Part shown: one piece after another, positions 1 through 11,539 of the stretch
Position numbering within the stretch: position 1 is the stretch's first letter
Layout: each line of letters starts with the position of its first letter
Source: Bryoerythrophyllum caledonicum
Lineage: Eukaryota; Streptophyta; Bryopsida; Pottiales; Pottiaceae
Assembly: GCA_963971425.1 (NCBI GenBank)
Contig: OZ020519.1
Location: 22,031,397-22,095,396, forward strand
DNA: 64,000 nucleotides
Direction of reading: 5' to 3'
Notes under the pieces: generated by a model
What the model was told of the DNA's origin: nothing
Databases searched by the model: none
Seen by the model: the letters and a program-made list of their open reading frames with translations, nothing else
Made by a program: the position numbers and the translations under genes

Positions 1-860
1 TGGATGTACGATCAAGTCTTTTTTGCTATGATCGATGGAGATGATGTACTGGCATCTTAGAGGCCTCCATACTGAAGCCGGGTTCTTAGACCTGTTCTGT
101 GATAAGGATGACGTTCTTTATAGACGTCTGAGTGGTAGACGCGGATGTCATTAGTAACGTTATGATGTTTCTATGTTTAGGAGGACGTCACTTGTAACGT
201 CCGGATGTTTCTCTGTTTACGAGGATGTCCAACTCAATGTGATGATGTTTACTACTTCATGGGTGAACGTTCACTTTAGAGGCTTCGGTAACAGGGAGTG
301 AAGCCATCTTTGACTATGTAAACACTTGCGAATATGTAATGTACACATTGTTGACCGATCTTCCTCCCATGCACATTCAGAAATTCAGTTCTGTTCACTT
401 CCGATCATTGAATGTAACGTATCCCATCCCCTTTGTCGGAACATGAATCATCATTATGTTTTCATTGCAGAGCATGTTACAAGTGCAGTTGGGAGCTTCT
501 TGATTTGGAATGCGTGAATATGTCGAGCCGTCGATGGACACTTCATTCGTACTGAAGTAGTGATATTAAACAAACAACGCCATCTTCACATGCCCGGCCA
601 TCGACTACAGGCAAAAGAAGCAGTGGTGAGTGACATACACTGGGCTGGGCGTTGGGACGTTCGATGGAATGTCCGTAGGGATGCTTGTCTAAACGTCACT
701 CCGTTCTCGAAGACATGGTCATAGACATTGTGAAGGACATGATGACAAATCATACCACCACTTGTATAGTTTACTCCTAATATAATAGGTGATTTCACAT
801 CAGGTATGAGTTTTGAACAACATCTCTGACATTGTATATGTGTTGCTAGCTACGTGAACC
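1..860. repeat. Subterminal-like repeat region, 5' side of CACTA element
   Basis: Many short direct and inverted copies of GGATGTC/GACGTC/GACATC-type motifs with TGATGTTT and GGACGTCAC blocks, denser here than in ordinary spacer and repeated again after the transposase. CACTA elements typically carry such motif clusters inside their ends as transposase binding sites. No CACTA-type terminal inverted repeat is visible, so the element probably starts left of the window. No convincing gene is seen. Confidence 0.5.
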
Positions 861-2645
861 ATGCGTACGGGCAGGCGTTGCAACGGCGCAAGAGTCCGGA
901 TCGATGACGACGGCCGTACACTGCGTCACATCCCTCTTGCTGATCTCATACTACAAACAGAGCTACGAGTGGCAACGGAGCAGAATATAGCGTCATACCG
1001 CTGCCCTTGCCAAAATTGTCACGGCGGTCAGCGCAGACGTATAAACGTCATTCGAGAGCACGACACGAGAGTCGGTAGACATCCTTGTTTATCGTTTTCC
1101 ATGATAGGTGGGGATCCTCCCGCTGGATATCTAGAGGACGGTATCTGGGTCCAGGACATTGCATATGACGATGACGTTGTAGAGCAGGCACCAGACATTG
1201 GCGCTTCTGATGTCCTGCCGGACATCGCCGACGACATCTCCGGACGTAATCATGTTACGGAGGACGTTACTGCATTCGATGAGAATCACGACGTCCAGCG
1301 CCAGGTCATGGAGGCCCTCGACCGTGGTGATGCACTGCATAATGATGCAGAGGGGCAACAACACTTGGAAGAGGATGACGACATTGATAGCGATACGGTG
1401 GATGGCCTCCAGCAATTGTATGAGGAAGCCACTACACCATTCTATGCGGGATCCAGAACAAGCGTTGTTTCCGCAACAATCGTCATCATGAACATGTGTG
1501 TTGTTTTTGGGGTGAGCAACACGTTCACTAGTGAGTTGCTGCGGTATTTGGCACAGGATGTGCTCCCTGTAGGCAACAAGCTGCCCAATAGTCATTACGC
1601 TGCATCGAAGACCATTCGAAGGTTGGGATTGAACTACAACAACATCCATGCATGTCCTGATGGTTGTGTCCTCTATGAGGATGAACATGCGGAGTTGCAG
1701 ACATGCCCAAAGTGTTCCAAGTCCCGATGGTTGGAAGGCACTAACTCCATCCCAGCCAAGGTGATTAGGCACTTCCCTCTCATTCCCCGCTTGAAACGAA
1801 TGTGGCAATCACCAGAAATTGCGGGGATGTTGACAGGTCACACAAAGCACGTTAGTGACGACGACGTGATGCGATTCGTGATTGACAGCCCAGCATGGAA
1901 ACACATCAACATGGACGTCGCGTTTGACGGCTTTGGACGTGAGGACCGCAGCATGCGTCTTGCTTTAGCACTAGATGGTGTCAATCCTTTCAAGTTGAGC
2001 AACACAAATTGGTCTACGTGGCCAGTGCTGGTCTTAATCTACAATTTGGAGCCTTGGTTTGTAACGAAGAAGTTCTTCATATCCATGTGCATATTGATAT
2101 CGGAGAAGCGTTCTCCAACTGCAACAAACATCGACGTGTTTGTACGCCCGCTGTTGAAGGAACTACACCAACTTTGGTGAGGAATCGCCGCACATGATTT
2201 TATCCAACCCGTGGGGTCTCGACGCTTCAATCTACGTGGATTGCTGATGTGGACCATTTCGGATTTCCTTGCATACGGCCTAATTTTAGGCCTATGCTGT
2301 AAGGGATATAAAGGATGTCTTGAATGTGGCCCGGAGACAGATGCACGGATGGCGAAGGCAGGGGATATGCGTCCCGACCGTACGACACGAGGTTCGAAGA
2401 TAGTGTATGGAGGAGTACGTCGGTACCTTGCTCGTCACCATCCGTACCGTAGGAACACTAGGTTCAATGGGAAGCGTGAGAACCGGACAACGCCTCGAAC
2501 CATGTCAGGTGCAGACGTCATCCATTACGCAGCGTGGCGGCAGTCATACTTAGATCTTGGTGGCAGGGAAGGATCTCCAAGTGACCCTGTGTACTACACG
2601 GGAGTCAAACGTCTTAGCGCATTCTTCGAACTTCCGTACTGGCAG
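861..2645 (+). pseudogene. CACTA (En/Spm) TNP2-type transposase, N-terminal and central part
   Basis: The translation from the ATG matches plant TNP2 transposases throughout. A Cys-rich YRCPCQNC patch resembles the transposase-associated domain, followed by an acidic linker. Then come family blocks such as LYEEATTPFYAGSR, IHACPDGCVLYEDEHAE, CPKCSKSRW, FPLIPRLKRM, RLALALDGVNPF and WPVLVLIYNLEPW. A single TGA at 2178-2180, directly after the LHQLW block, interrupts the frame. The same frame continues beyond it through LLMWTISDFLAYGL and GYKGCLECGPET and ends in YWQ at a good splice donor (CAG|GTGAAC). One C-to-T change (CGA to TGA) would explain the stop. These enzymes cut and paste CACTA elements. 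This copy is inactive as read, and its family assignment is secure. Confidence 0.86.
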
Positions 2646-2897
2646 GTGAACACTTCGTATATGCTGACTGTTGGAACAAATATCGGATGCATTGTGTCAA
2701 TGTTGCTGTCATAGTAGACGTCGCAGCGTTACTTGTGATGTCTATGTCGTTATGAAAGATGTTCTTGCAGACATACTTCAGGACATCCTCAGTAGCAGAG
2801 GGATGTTTCTAGAACCGCGTGGCACTGTTCTTAGAAATGCACATGAAATATTACAAATCTAATCAACATGCATGGTTCATTCTAACAGCATCTCAAG
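2646..2897 (+). other. Probable intron in TNP2-like gene
   Basis: Donor GTGAAC after a codon boundary (CAG) and acceptor ...CTCAAG before GTT CGA CAC. Joining the flanks keeps phase 0 and brings YWQ next to VRHVLDVMHCEKN, the order found in intact TNP2 proteins. The reading frame inside loses similarity to the family. Confidence 0.55.
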
Positions 2898-3236
2898 GTT
2901 CGACACGTACTGGACGTCATGCATTGCGAGAAGAATCTATGCGAAAACATTCTGAAGACATTGTTTGGAATGAACGACAGCCCAGGAAGTCATCAAGATG
3001 TGGAGGACTTGAACATACGTGAGGAGATATGGGTGGAGCCCCCCCGACGCCGAGGTGACGAATACTACATGCCGCAGACACCGTACATACTTAAGCCTGA
3101 GGAGAAGCGAGAGTTTGTGCACATTGTTTCCAGCATCCGCACTCCCACAAACTACGTAGGAGCAATTCACAAGCGGCTGCAGGACGGAAAGCTGCAATAC
3201 ATGAAGACACACGACTATCATGTCCTCATGCAATAG
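2898..3236 (+). pseudogene. TNP2-type transposase, DVMHCEKN-containing exon
   Basis: Continues the transposase: VLDVMHCEKNLCENILKTL, then RRRGDEYYMP and KSHD-like KTHDYHVLMQ, in the same order as in plant TNP2 proteins. The exon ends ATG CAA TAG directly before a GTATGG donor. Family members usually have a second Gln here (HVLMQQ), so the TAG is most simply a mutated CAG. It is the second in-frame stop of this gene. Confidence 0.8.
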
Positions 3237-3585
3237 GTATGGGTACTACTCTTAAATTACCTTCAGTCAGAATACACTTATTGTAACAGCTATAGTGCAT
3301 TGCATGGGAACTGTGAATGTCTATTTTTGAGGATTCTCTTGTATGGACTCTTTCCTGTAAGCCACGTCTTGCAAAACATCTGGAAGTTGAATTGGACACA
3401 AACAAATGTTCTACAAGACACGATGATGTTTTTTATGACATTTCAATGTTTGGCCAGACAATGCTGATGTCTGTCGAGACATACGCAGCATAGGAGCCCA
3501 GAGGTGATCGCAGTCATGATTATTTCCACCTTCTTGTGTTTTCGTTTTCAGAAGTCAAACATGATGATTGTACTACCTCCTGTAG
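3237..3585 (+). other. Probable intron in TNP2-like gene
   Basis: Begins GTATGG and ends CTGTAG. Phase 0 is kept on both sides, and the two flanks together restore the family order HVLMQ then ILLVAVRNLL. No coding similarity is seen inside. Confidence 0.55.
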
Positions 3586-4143
3586 ATTCTCCTGGTGGCT
3601 GTTCGGAACTTGCTGGACGAAGAGGTGCGCGTAGCTATCATCAAAATGTGCAGAGTCTTCCAGCGTATATGTGACAAAGAGGTACGGGAAGACGCCCTCG
3701 ATGCTCTCATGCGGGACGTGGTAATCGCAACGTGTGTGTTGGAGAAGGAGTTTCCGCCCACATTCCTGAACGTGATGGCTCATCTTCCCGTGCATCTCAT
3801 GGAACAACTATTCATATGCGGATCGGTGCATTGCAGGTGGATGTATCCAATTGAGAGATACATGAAGACGCTGAAAGATTACGTACGGACGTATGCACAT
3901 CCAGAAGGGAGTATAGCAGAAGGCTATAGACTAGAGGACACGCTTGGGTTCTGCACAGAGTACATGCAGCGGCATACAGCAACAACCCACCGTGTATGGG
4001 ACCCGAACGAGGACGCCATTATGAACGACGAGATATTGAGGCTGAATGAATACACGAAGCGAAGAATGTCCGATGAGGTCCGCGGCTATGCACACGCATT
4101 CATAATTGACAACGCACCTTGCTTGGAGCCGTGGCGAGAGTGA
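3586..4143 (+). pseudogene. TNP2-type transposase, DUF4218-like exon
   Basis: Starting at ILLVAVRNLLDEEVR, the exon carries the domain that follows the catalytic part of plant CACTA transposases (the DUF4218 type). Landmarks are LEKEFPPTFLNVMAHLPVHL, CRWMYPIERYMKTLK, AHPEGSIAEGY and FCTEYM. The upstream part is open from the splice acceptor, with no Met needed. It ends near a possible donor at 4140, since the family continues further downstream. No stop lies inside. It belongs to the same transcription unit as the exons on either side. Confidence 0.82.
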
Positions 4144-4411
4144 GTTCCTCTCTAAGCACTTTCTAATGTTCTTCTTGACATCATTCATATGCATCAAAAT
4201 AGGGGACACGTGAACGTTACATGCCTGTCCATGCTGACATTGAACATAACATTGTAGAATTTTGGAGGATGTACAGATGATGGACGTGTACATGTCATTT
4301 GCAACGTCCACGTGAACAGACGGATGTCACTGGAGACGTCTTAGGGGATAAATCCCAACGTCACAGGTGCACTACGTGATTACCGTACATGTCTGATGTC
4401 TAAGAACAGAG

Positions 4412-5269
4412 GTGGATGTGCTGTTCAAGGAATACATCACAGCGAAGGGACGTAGATGGGAAGAGCGAGAGGCATTTCGAGTACTGTCACGACGTCGTCG
4501 ACCTTCTAGACCGGTGACATACCCACCCGAACTGAGTGATTTGCCAAGCTTTGCTGATTGGCTGAAGGCGCGGGTGCAGGCAGCAGAATAGGGTGGAGTT
4601 CTCTTGGACCAGGACGTGATACAGTATTCATGTCCGCCGGAGCGTTATGCAACCTCCCACCGACAAATGTATGGATTTGGGATGCATTTGCGTGTTAGGA
4701 CTTCCGAAGGAGGCCTTGTAACTCCGGACTCCTGTGTGGTGGCCACCTATACATAGCAATTGCGTTGGGGGATTCGCAATGGGAGGCCCATTGACCATAC
4801 AGCCGAGTATGTCGGGTACATCGAGGAGATACTGGAATTGGATTATCGCAATCACTATACGACGGTGTTGCTATGCGAGTGTGTTAAAGCGTCACGAGAT
4901 GTGCGAGTTCCTAGCATTGAACGTGACAAGTACGGATTCAGCGTGGCAAACTTCAACCACATGGACAACAGAGTACATGCGGATTCCTTTGCATTCCCCT
5001 TGCATTGTCAGCAGGGGTTTTTCTGCGATGACCCTACGAGACTCGGGTGGAAGATTGTTTGCAGAACAGAAGTTAGAGGGAGGCAAAACACACCCCATCA
5101 TCAGCATCTAGTGGCCAACGCTATCGCAATTGGTGACGACGAGGACTTCCAGGGCTTGCAACCGCCGATTTTGGAAACGGACCCAATTCGGAGAGCTGCT
5201 ACGACGGGAGGGAGCTATGTCGTAACCGGAACAGAAACCAACAACCAAGTTGAGATTGAGGAGGAGTAG
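4412..5269 (+). pseudogene. TNP2-type transposase, C-terminal DUF4216-like part
   Basis: One reading frame with two internal TAG codons (4589-4591 and 4754-4756). Before the first stop, LFKEYITAKG...FADWLKARV resembles the Trp-containing motif near the C-terminus of plant CACTA transposases. Between the stops, MYGFGMHLRVRTSE and PDSCVVA match the start of the DUF4216-type domain. After the second stop, RNGRPIDHTAEYVGYIEEILELDY and DKYGFSVANFN complete it. Both TAGs could be former CAG codons. The frame ends in an acidic tail, probably near the original C-terminus. Its acceptor and exact exon start are not certain. Confidence 0.75.
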
Positions 5270-6000
5270 TGATTTTTGGACATTTTGCTCGTAGTACCGT
5301 ACATTACTGCCCCCTTCATCTATCCGCCGGGACATCCCCATGGACGTGTATGCTGACATTACTATGTATCGGAGGACATTTTACATGTTTTTGCTGATGG
5401 CCTCTCACGTCCTCTACCGTGTCATAGTCAATGTCTGGGCCAAGACGCCATGCTGCATCATGAATGTTATGGTAGATGTTTTCAGGGACGTCTTCGTGGA
5501 CATCCCTGAAAACATTCTTCGAGACACGGGTCGCATTGTTGCGGATGTCACCGCGGACATGTCATTAACAACATGCAAATGTCTGAGGGGATGTCGTACA
5601 ACACGTTCGGACTGGTGCCAACAGCCACGTCATACGAGACACAGGTGACATCCACTCAAACATGACCGCATATGGATGTCCCTTTTGATGTTTCTGGTGA
5701 TGTCTCCGAGGATGACTACGGAGACACCCAAGTGGGACGTCTCAAAAAACATCTTCCAGAATTTTTGCAAAGACATCGTCGCGTTTCTGCAACGTTCTCA
5801 AGGACATCCCGGAGGATGTCTTTAGAGACATAGTGACGTCACTGAAGACATATGGAGTTGGATGTCTCAAATGACGTGGACCTGAACACAAAATGACTTG
5901 TGAGGTTCGTGGATGTGGAATTTTGCTTGCCATGTAGATGAACAGCTGTAAACTACAAAATATATAATATGTCCACATAGGTATTGCCACTTAGAACTTT
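5270..6000. repeat. Subterminal-like repeat region, 3' side of CACTA element
   Basis: Dense GACATC/GATGTC/GACGTC motifs in both orientations, such as GGACATCCC, GGATGTC and GAGACAT, continue for about 600 bases directly after the transposase. They mirror the motif cluster at the left of the window. This supports one element spanning roughly the first 6 kb. No gene is seen. Confidence 0.55.
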
Positions 6001-6360
6001 GCAAAATGTTTTTTTTTTTTTTAATTCTGGATTTTGTAGAAAAAATACACTTTAATATTATATTAAGTTATAAATATTTTTTTAATATTTAAATATATAA
6101 TACTTAATTTAGTATGTCAGGTTATATTACAGAATAACCAATTTAAATAATATATTATTAAAATTTTAATTTTAATTTTTTTTTAATTTCTAAAAAGTAA
6201 ATTTTATTATTAAAAAGTTTTATATGAAGTAGACAAATCAGAATGACTATAATCAGAATATTCCTTTTATTTTAAAATCAAAAAAATTAATTTCCAAAAA
6301 ATTAAAAATTAAAAAAATTTAAAGGGTGGTGCCTTTTTTGTTCTCCTCCTCCACATTGTT
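6001..6360. other. AT-rich spacer
   Basis: Very AT-rich with A and T runs. No gene, inverted repeat end or clear repeat unit was recognised. Confidence 0.5.
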
Positions 6361-6690
6361 GCCCGTCTTGCTGTTTTTTTACTGTTGGGCAGCTTTCTAC
6401 CTTGCACAGTAGTAACTTTCACGTTCTTACCTCAGATGAAACGATAGTCCGCTGCCAACGTGGCAGTTTCGCGTCACCTAGGATGTCCTCGGTGACGTCC
6501 TCGGAGACGGACACGTTGCCGGAAACATCGTCGCGTCTCCTGTTTCACACGCGTGTTTCGGTACCCTCCCACCTCCACTGTTCATTATTGACGCGTGGAC
6601 ATCCTCACATTCGGGGGGACATTATTCGCTAACACCAAGACATCAACAAAACACATTGATATGAATGGAGACATAACAAAAAACACGGGT
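6361..6690. repeat. Second cluster of GGATGTC/GACGTCC motifs
   Basis: From about 6475, GGATGTCCTCGG, GACGTCCTCGG, GGACATCCTC and GGGGACATT recur as in the blocks around the transposase. The AT-rich stretch in between may be internal or inserted, and the CACTA element may reach to about 6660. No CACTA terminus was found. Confidence 0.4.
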
Positions 6691-6693
6691 TTC

Positions 6694-8439
6694 TTATAGT
6701 TTGAGTGACTTCGGCGTTCCGGCTGTAGGTCTGGGTGAAGAGCCGGCCGGAGGTTGGGGCGGGGAAGTAGCAGCCGGTCCGGATGGTGATCCGGACGGAC
6801 TTGGAGCGGTTTTGGACGGTCCGGCAGTGGGTCCGGATGGTCCGGCCGCGTCTGGGGCAGGAGGTGCCGGAAATGGAGGTGGAGGTTCTGGTACTGTTGA
6901 GGTTGCCGCCACGAGATCCCTCGCTAGCTCCTGCATCTTGGTCCAGGTGCTCTCCATTTTCCGGCTATGATCCACGAGGAATCGGATGATTTGCCCCCTG
7001 TTGAGCTTCTCGTTCTTCTCCAAGCTCTCCGTGTAGAGCAACGCCCGGTTGACCGTATCCACCGGGAAGTCCAACGCCGTGCGGATATCGGTCAATGTCT
7101 GAGAGGCTGCCCGGACCTTCGTTTCTGCCACCACTCAGGCATGATGTGCTGCATCCCGTGCAGCTTCCGCCTGTCAGACCTGACCCCAGAGCCGGGTGAT
7201 GATCTTGGTTATAGTGGCGTTTTCCTGCTCTAGTCTGGTGACGGAACCGTGCTTCTCCTTCATCTTCCTGAGCTGAGCGATGAGGTGAGTGGTGTCCTCC
7301 AGTCCTACTGCCTCCAGGACCGCCATGATCATGGTGTGCCTCTCCCGGATTTCTCCTTCCTGAATTCTGGTCCGCCAGACAATGTGTATGTAGAGCTCGT
7401 GAATGTTTATCGGTATGTCGCTAGTGATGGTTGGAACAAATGTGGGTCCTGGCTCGGATCCGGTTATGAATCGGTCGTCTTCCGGTGTTGTTTCCAGCGC
7501 GGTTGGTGGTGTTGCGGGTGGGCTCTGAGCCGGAATTGTCGATAAAGGCCAGCATGCTCCGGGGGTTTCCGGAGTCCTCTGCACTGAACGACTCCGTTTC
7601 CGGTTTAGTCTTCGAAGTATGAGGGGGGATGATGACTTCTCCGTCTTAGAGTCCGTCGATTCTTCCGGCTCCTCATCTGTTTCTATCCCTCCGTATGACT
7701 GAATGGTGAGCAGGCTATCGTACTCGGCCTGCTCATCCGGATTCAACATCTTCTGCTTTGCGTACATATGAGCCAGGTAGGTGGAAAGGGGAGATGGGGT
7801 CTTCCGGGCTTTCGGCAGGATCTTCACCATTCTATCGATCTGCTCGTCCATGATGGCCGCCTAGTCGACGGACAACTTTCCTCTCATCGACCCCAGGATC
7901 AGTGTAGCTAGCTTGGACACTATCCGTTTAGGCTTCTCGGGATGGAAAATGGGGTTGAACAACGCCATTACTAACCTCGCATTCGAATCGGTGAGGTCAC
8001 TGAGGACGTAACCGTCTTCAGGGTTAGCCTTCGCGCGGAACTCGCCCTTCAGGATGGCGTCGTCACGCTCCGCCACCTTGATCGTCCGTGCCCGGAACTC
8101 GTAGGTGTCTCTCCAAAGTGCCGTGGTCCACACCTCCGGATGCGCCCTGACCTTCTGCGCGTACTGGCTTGGTGGCTCTCCGAGGATCTCCGCCATCATC
8201 GTTTTGCTCTGGAATGCCCATGGTGTCGCTGAAAGACCTTCACACCCCATGATCTCGAGGAAGCTCTTTAACACCCGGCAGGTCTTGACCGGCTTCGGAA
8301 TCTCCGGAGTCACCTTCTGTAGCAGCAGGGTTTTGGTAGCCGGAGCCTTGCCCTTCTTGCCCGCCATCCGTGCCCACCTCTCCGTAAACTTGCACCTCGC
8401 AATGATGTCCAGAAATCCTGCACGCACTGACCTCGCCAA
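6694..8439 (-). pseudogene. Unrecognised 580-codon frame broken by three stops
   Basis: One minus-strand frame contains a basic N-terminal part (GKKGKAPATK), a globular middle (LTDSNARLVMALFNPIF), a Ser/Thr/Glu-rich linker, a coiled coil (LEQENATITKIITRLWGQV onwards) and a Pro/Ser/Gly-rich C-terminus ending KSLKL. Stops interrupt it at 7861-7863 (TAG), 7174-7176 (TGA) and 7135-7137 (TGA), but codon character continues in frame across all three with no frameshift. Each stop is one C-to-T step from CAG or CGA. The first ATG codon is at 8367; the frame opens earlier. No family was recognised. Position between two transposon remnants suggests a gag-like or accessory element protein, or a captured host gene. 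Confidence 0.5.
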
Positions 8440-8854
8440 GTCTCTCGTGCTACCCTAATTCTATGCTACCGTCTTTCACAAAGGCCGGATGTGAAACCCT
8501 AAGAGAATGCGCGGATTGGAAGGAGAAGGAGACTGCTAGAAACCCTAAAAGATTGGCGCGCAGGGCTACCAGTCGCGTTTTGTATCTGACGCCCTTGTAC
8601 GGAAAACCGTTACGCGTCATGATGGCATTTCCGGGTCCGGCTGCAACCGTACTCCGGTTTTGCAACTTTCGAGAAAGATGCTGTAACTACCTCCATTAGG
8701 GATTCCGGCGCAGCACTAAAATCTAATTCCGTTCTATGAACTACTTATGCTCTTATGGCCGACTAACTACCTATTTTTTTTTTTTTTTTTTAATTTTCTT
8801 CCGGATTTGGTGTTAAATTCCGGAAGTTAGGGGGAACGGCTTCCCACACAAGCA
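8440..8854. other. Spacer with a short inverted repeat
   Basis: Between the two opposed broken genes. It holds a long T run (about 8773-8791) and a perfect 8-bp inverted repeat CTTCCGGA/TCCGGAAG (8798-8805 and 8819-8826). No gene was recognised. The hAT similarity starts near 8850. Confidence 0.45.
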
Positions 8855-10957
8855 TTGGAGCGAATGGTGGTTGATGAAGACTGGCATGCTTTTCTAGCGG
8901 GATTGCGGACTCAAAATACAAGGGCACATGCAAAAGGCCTTTATGCACGACGCGTTATACGCTCGGATGGATTCTGGGATGTTTGTGTGAATTTTGAGTA
9001 CATGGTGTTGCCGGTGGTACGTGCTCTTCATGTGTTTGACGGCAATGCTCCCGCTATGTGTCATGCATGGAAGGTCATGCATGAATTGGGGATCCATGTT
9101 CAAGGATTCCGCAATGCCCCGTTCTGCTTGGAATAAGATTTGACAACAAGGGCATTAGATGCCTTTAACGCAAGGTGGAGGCTCATGATTACTGACCTTC
9201 ATTGGGCGGGGGCTATGTTGAATCCTTCTTTGCGTGGATAGGCCCCGTTGCACGAGCACGAGCTTGCGAGACCAATCTTGAATGGTGTTCTTCGGAACCT
9301 AGTTACGAGGGAGGATGATCTAGGTTTGGTCCTCAATCAGTACCAAGATTTCATTGAGAACAGAGGGACATTTGCAGATTCCATGCAACCAAATGTCTTG
9401 AATGTACCACCCCATGTATGGTGGAATGCCATGGGAGGCGGGGCAAAGCAATTGCAGATTATAGCAAGACGCATCCTTGCTCAAGTATGTTCTGCTTCCG
9501 CATGCGAACGCAATTGGAGCATGTACTCTTATATTCAAAACAAATCCCGCAATCGCCTACAACATAGTCAGGCGGAGGACCTCATTTACATTTACACCAA
9601 TTCTAGGCTCCTTAGGCATCAAAGAGGAACAAAGGTTGCTCAGTGGCTTGAGTTGAATGGTGTGCATTCCGATGATGAAAGCAATGGGGACGATTCTGAT
9701 GATGCAAATGATGATGGCCATCATGTCGATCATGATGGACTTGGTGATTTTGACATGGACGCTGGTACTTTTTATTTGGACAATGAAGATTCAGATGGTG
9801 ACGGTGGTGAGGGTCACCATGATGGGGATAACAGTTCGGATTATGACGGTCTTCACTTTGATGGTGATCGCAAAACTGAAGATATTGGTCTTTTTGAGTT
9901 TATCGAAGGTGAAGAACCACAACATGTTCAATTGCCATCTAACCTTCCCGGGGATGATGATGGGCCGTCATTTGGACAACTTTGTGCAGGACAAGGGCTC
10001 TGGCCTGAGCAGGAAGGGGGCGTTCACCACCAAGCCGTCCACGTAAACGTTGACTTGCCATCCCAGCCTGAAAGTGATTCGTTATCATTTGGTGGGGAAA
10101 GGCAACATATCCCGGATCACAGGGATGAGGAGGCCACTACACCGGTGGGTGATACGTCTTTTGTGCCATCGAGGGTGGTTTGCAATGGCAATTCCAATCT
10201 GCCATGTATTACGACTTCAAATGTTCAAGGGTTATCCACGCCTATTGGAGACGTTGTAGTGAATGTGTCAACCACGGAGGTTGATGTACTACCTCCCCAA
10301 GTTGGAATACAAAATCGGCGGATCACCCGTAGTCAAGTAGTTGCGAGGAGATTCGGTGGAGCGACCACACGGGGGGTCGGTGCTTCATTGGTAGCACTTC
10401 AAAACAATTGCCCAAACATTGGACAAGGACGAAATCGCCGGTAATCCATTTGGTCGAATAATGTTCATAGTCCAACCGTTCAAAGGCAACCTCTCACTCC
10501 AGCAAGTGAGTGAGGTCATTCTGTACGCAGGGGTGGAAGGGTGCTTGTAACAAGTGGAAGAGAGATAGTTTTGTCCTTAGATGTAGACATCAATGCAATT
10601 GATGATGTAGGTACAGCACTTCCACATTGCGGAGAGGCTTCTACAAGCACCGCAAGTGCTAGTGGTCGACGAAAGACTACACGAGGGAGGAAGAGACGAT
10701 GAAGGAATCAAAGAATACTAATGCCATTTGTCGGTGAAGCTTACGACCCATCTGACGGAAGACCCAATATGGATGACAATGGAATACGTGACATCAACGG
10801 CTCTCGTCCAATAAGGAGGTTGGTTATTGGTCGAGACGATAACTTGCAATTGAGAAGTGCTACTCCACAATCCGACGATGAAGAGAGCACGGATGAATCT
10901 GATGTGGATCCACGGTGCATAGAAGAGAATGATCCAATAGTACGAATGCGTTCTTGA
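8855..10957 (+). pseudogene. hAT superfamily transposase remnant with long tail
   Basis: The N-terminal part reads LERMVVDEDWHAFL, typical of plant hAT transposases before their dimerisation domain. In-frame TAA (9134) and TAG (9239) precede the dimerisation region: VWWNAMGGGAKQLQIIARRIL, CSASACERNWSMYSYIQNK and SRNRLQHSQAEDLIYIYTN (about 9410-9610). A very acidic Asp-rich segment follows (about 9650-9990), then a basic stretch. The same frame runs on through TAA (10442), TGA (10511) and TGA (10700) to a stop at 10955-10957. hAT elements move by cut and paste, and the dimerisation domain is normally close to the C-terminus, so a tail of about 430 codons is odd. The DNA-binding N-terminus is missing. 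Confidence 0.8.
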
Positions 10958-10984
10958 GTGGATGTCTATTAAATTTCCCATTAT

Positions 10985-11164
10985 GCATACTACGAGGTCT
11001 ATTGATATTCTTTGTGTATGTTTTCCATATGTTTCATAATATACTCTTACTTTTTAATGTCATTATTATTTCAAGACATTCATCTCGTACAATAAGGTAC
11101 CCAGTAAATTGAATGCGAAAAATATTTAGGAGTTAGCGGACATAGAAAGAAGTGCCCGCACATA
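10985..11164 (+). repeat. Upstream block of RING-family unit 1
   Basis: Similar to 15370-15514 plus the DNA after 18775: shared text includes TATGTTTTCCATATGTTTCA, ACTCTTACTTTT and AATAAGGTACC. It marks the left part of the repeated unit that carries the RING-family gene. The site TA at 11105-11106 is the empty counterpart of the insertion in unit 2. Confidence 0.6.
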
Positions 11165-11530
11165 TTGCATCGGACTAGCGCGGACAGGTNNNNNNNNNNN
11201 NNNNNNNNNNNNNNNNNNNNNNNNNNNNNNNNNNNNNNNNNNNNNNNNNNNNNNNNNNNNNNNNNNNNNNNNNNNNNNNNNNNNNNNNNNNNNNNNNNNN
11301 NNNNNNNNNNNNNNNNNNNNNNNNNNNNNNNNNNNNNNNNNNNNNNNNNNNNNNNNNNNNNNNNNNNNNNNNNNNNNNNNNNNNNNNNNGACTGCACGCG
11401 GACAGGGAGCGGGCTGCCCGCGGACAAGGCGCGGACGAGGCGCGGACAGGACGCGGACGAGACGCGGATAGGGCACAAACAGGTGCCACCTTACGGCCGC
11501 GGACATGGGCGGACAAGGGCGGACAAGGGG
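11165..11530. repeat. GCGGAC 11-bp repeat array, unit 1 (contains the gap)
   Basis: Tandem degenerate units of the form GCGGACNNNNC with an 11-bp step, for example GCGGACGAGGC and GCGGACAGGAC. The array is very GC-rich in an AT-rich setting and ends directly before a TATA box. Similar arrays precede the other units. It may be an upstream regulatory or protein-binding array. Confidence 0.8.
11190..11389. other. Assembly gap of 200 N
   Basis: Exactly 200 undetermined bases inside the repeat array. A round number suggests a placeholder, so the true array length is unknown. Confidence 0.95.
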
Positions 11531-11531
11531 G

Positions 11532-11539
11532 TATAAAAG
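11532..11539 (+). promoter_or_regulatory. TATA box, RING-family unit 1
   Basis: TATAAAAG directly after the repeat array and about 390 bases before the ATG. Unit 2 has TATAAAG at the same relative place, followed by the same leader, so this is the likely core promoter. Confidence 0.65.

Noticed and set aside
1..6690. CACTA terminal inverted repeats
   Set aside because: Searched near both motif clusters; no CACTA...TAGTG pair could be supported.
9657..10046. Met-rich frame of 129 codons inside the hAT region
   Set aside because: Shadow of the Asp-rich tail (GAT repeats read as ATG).
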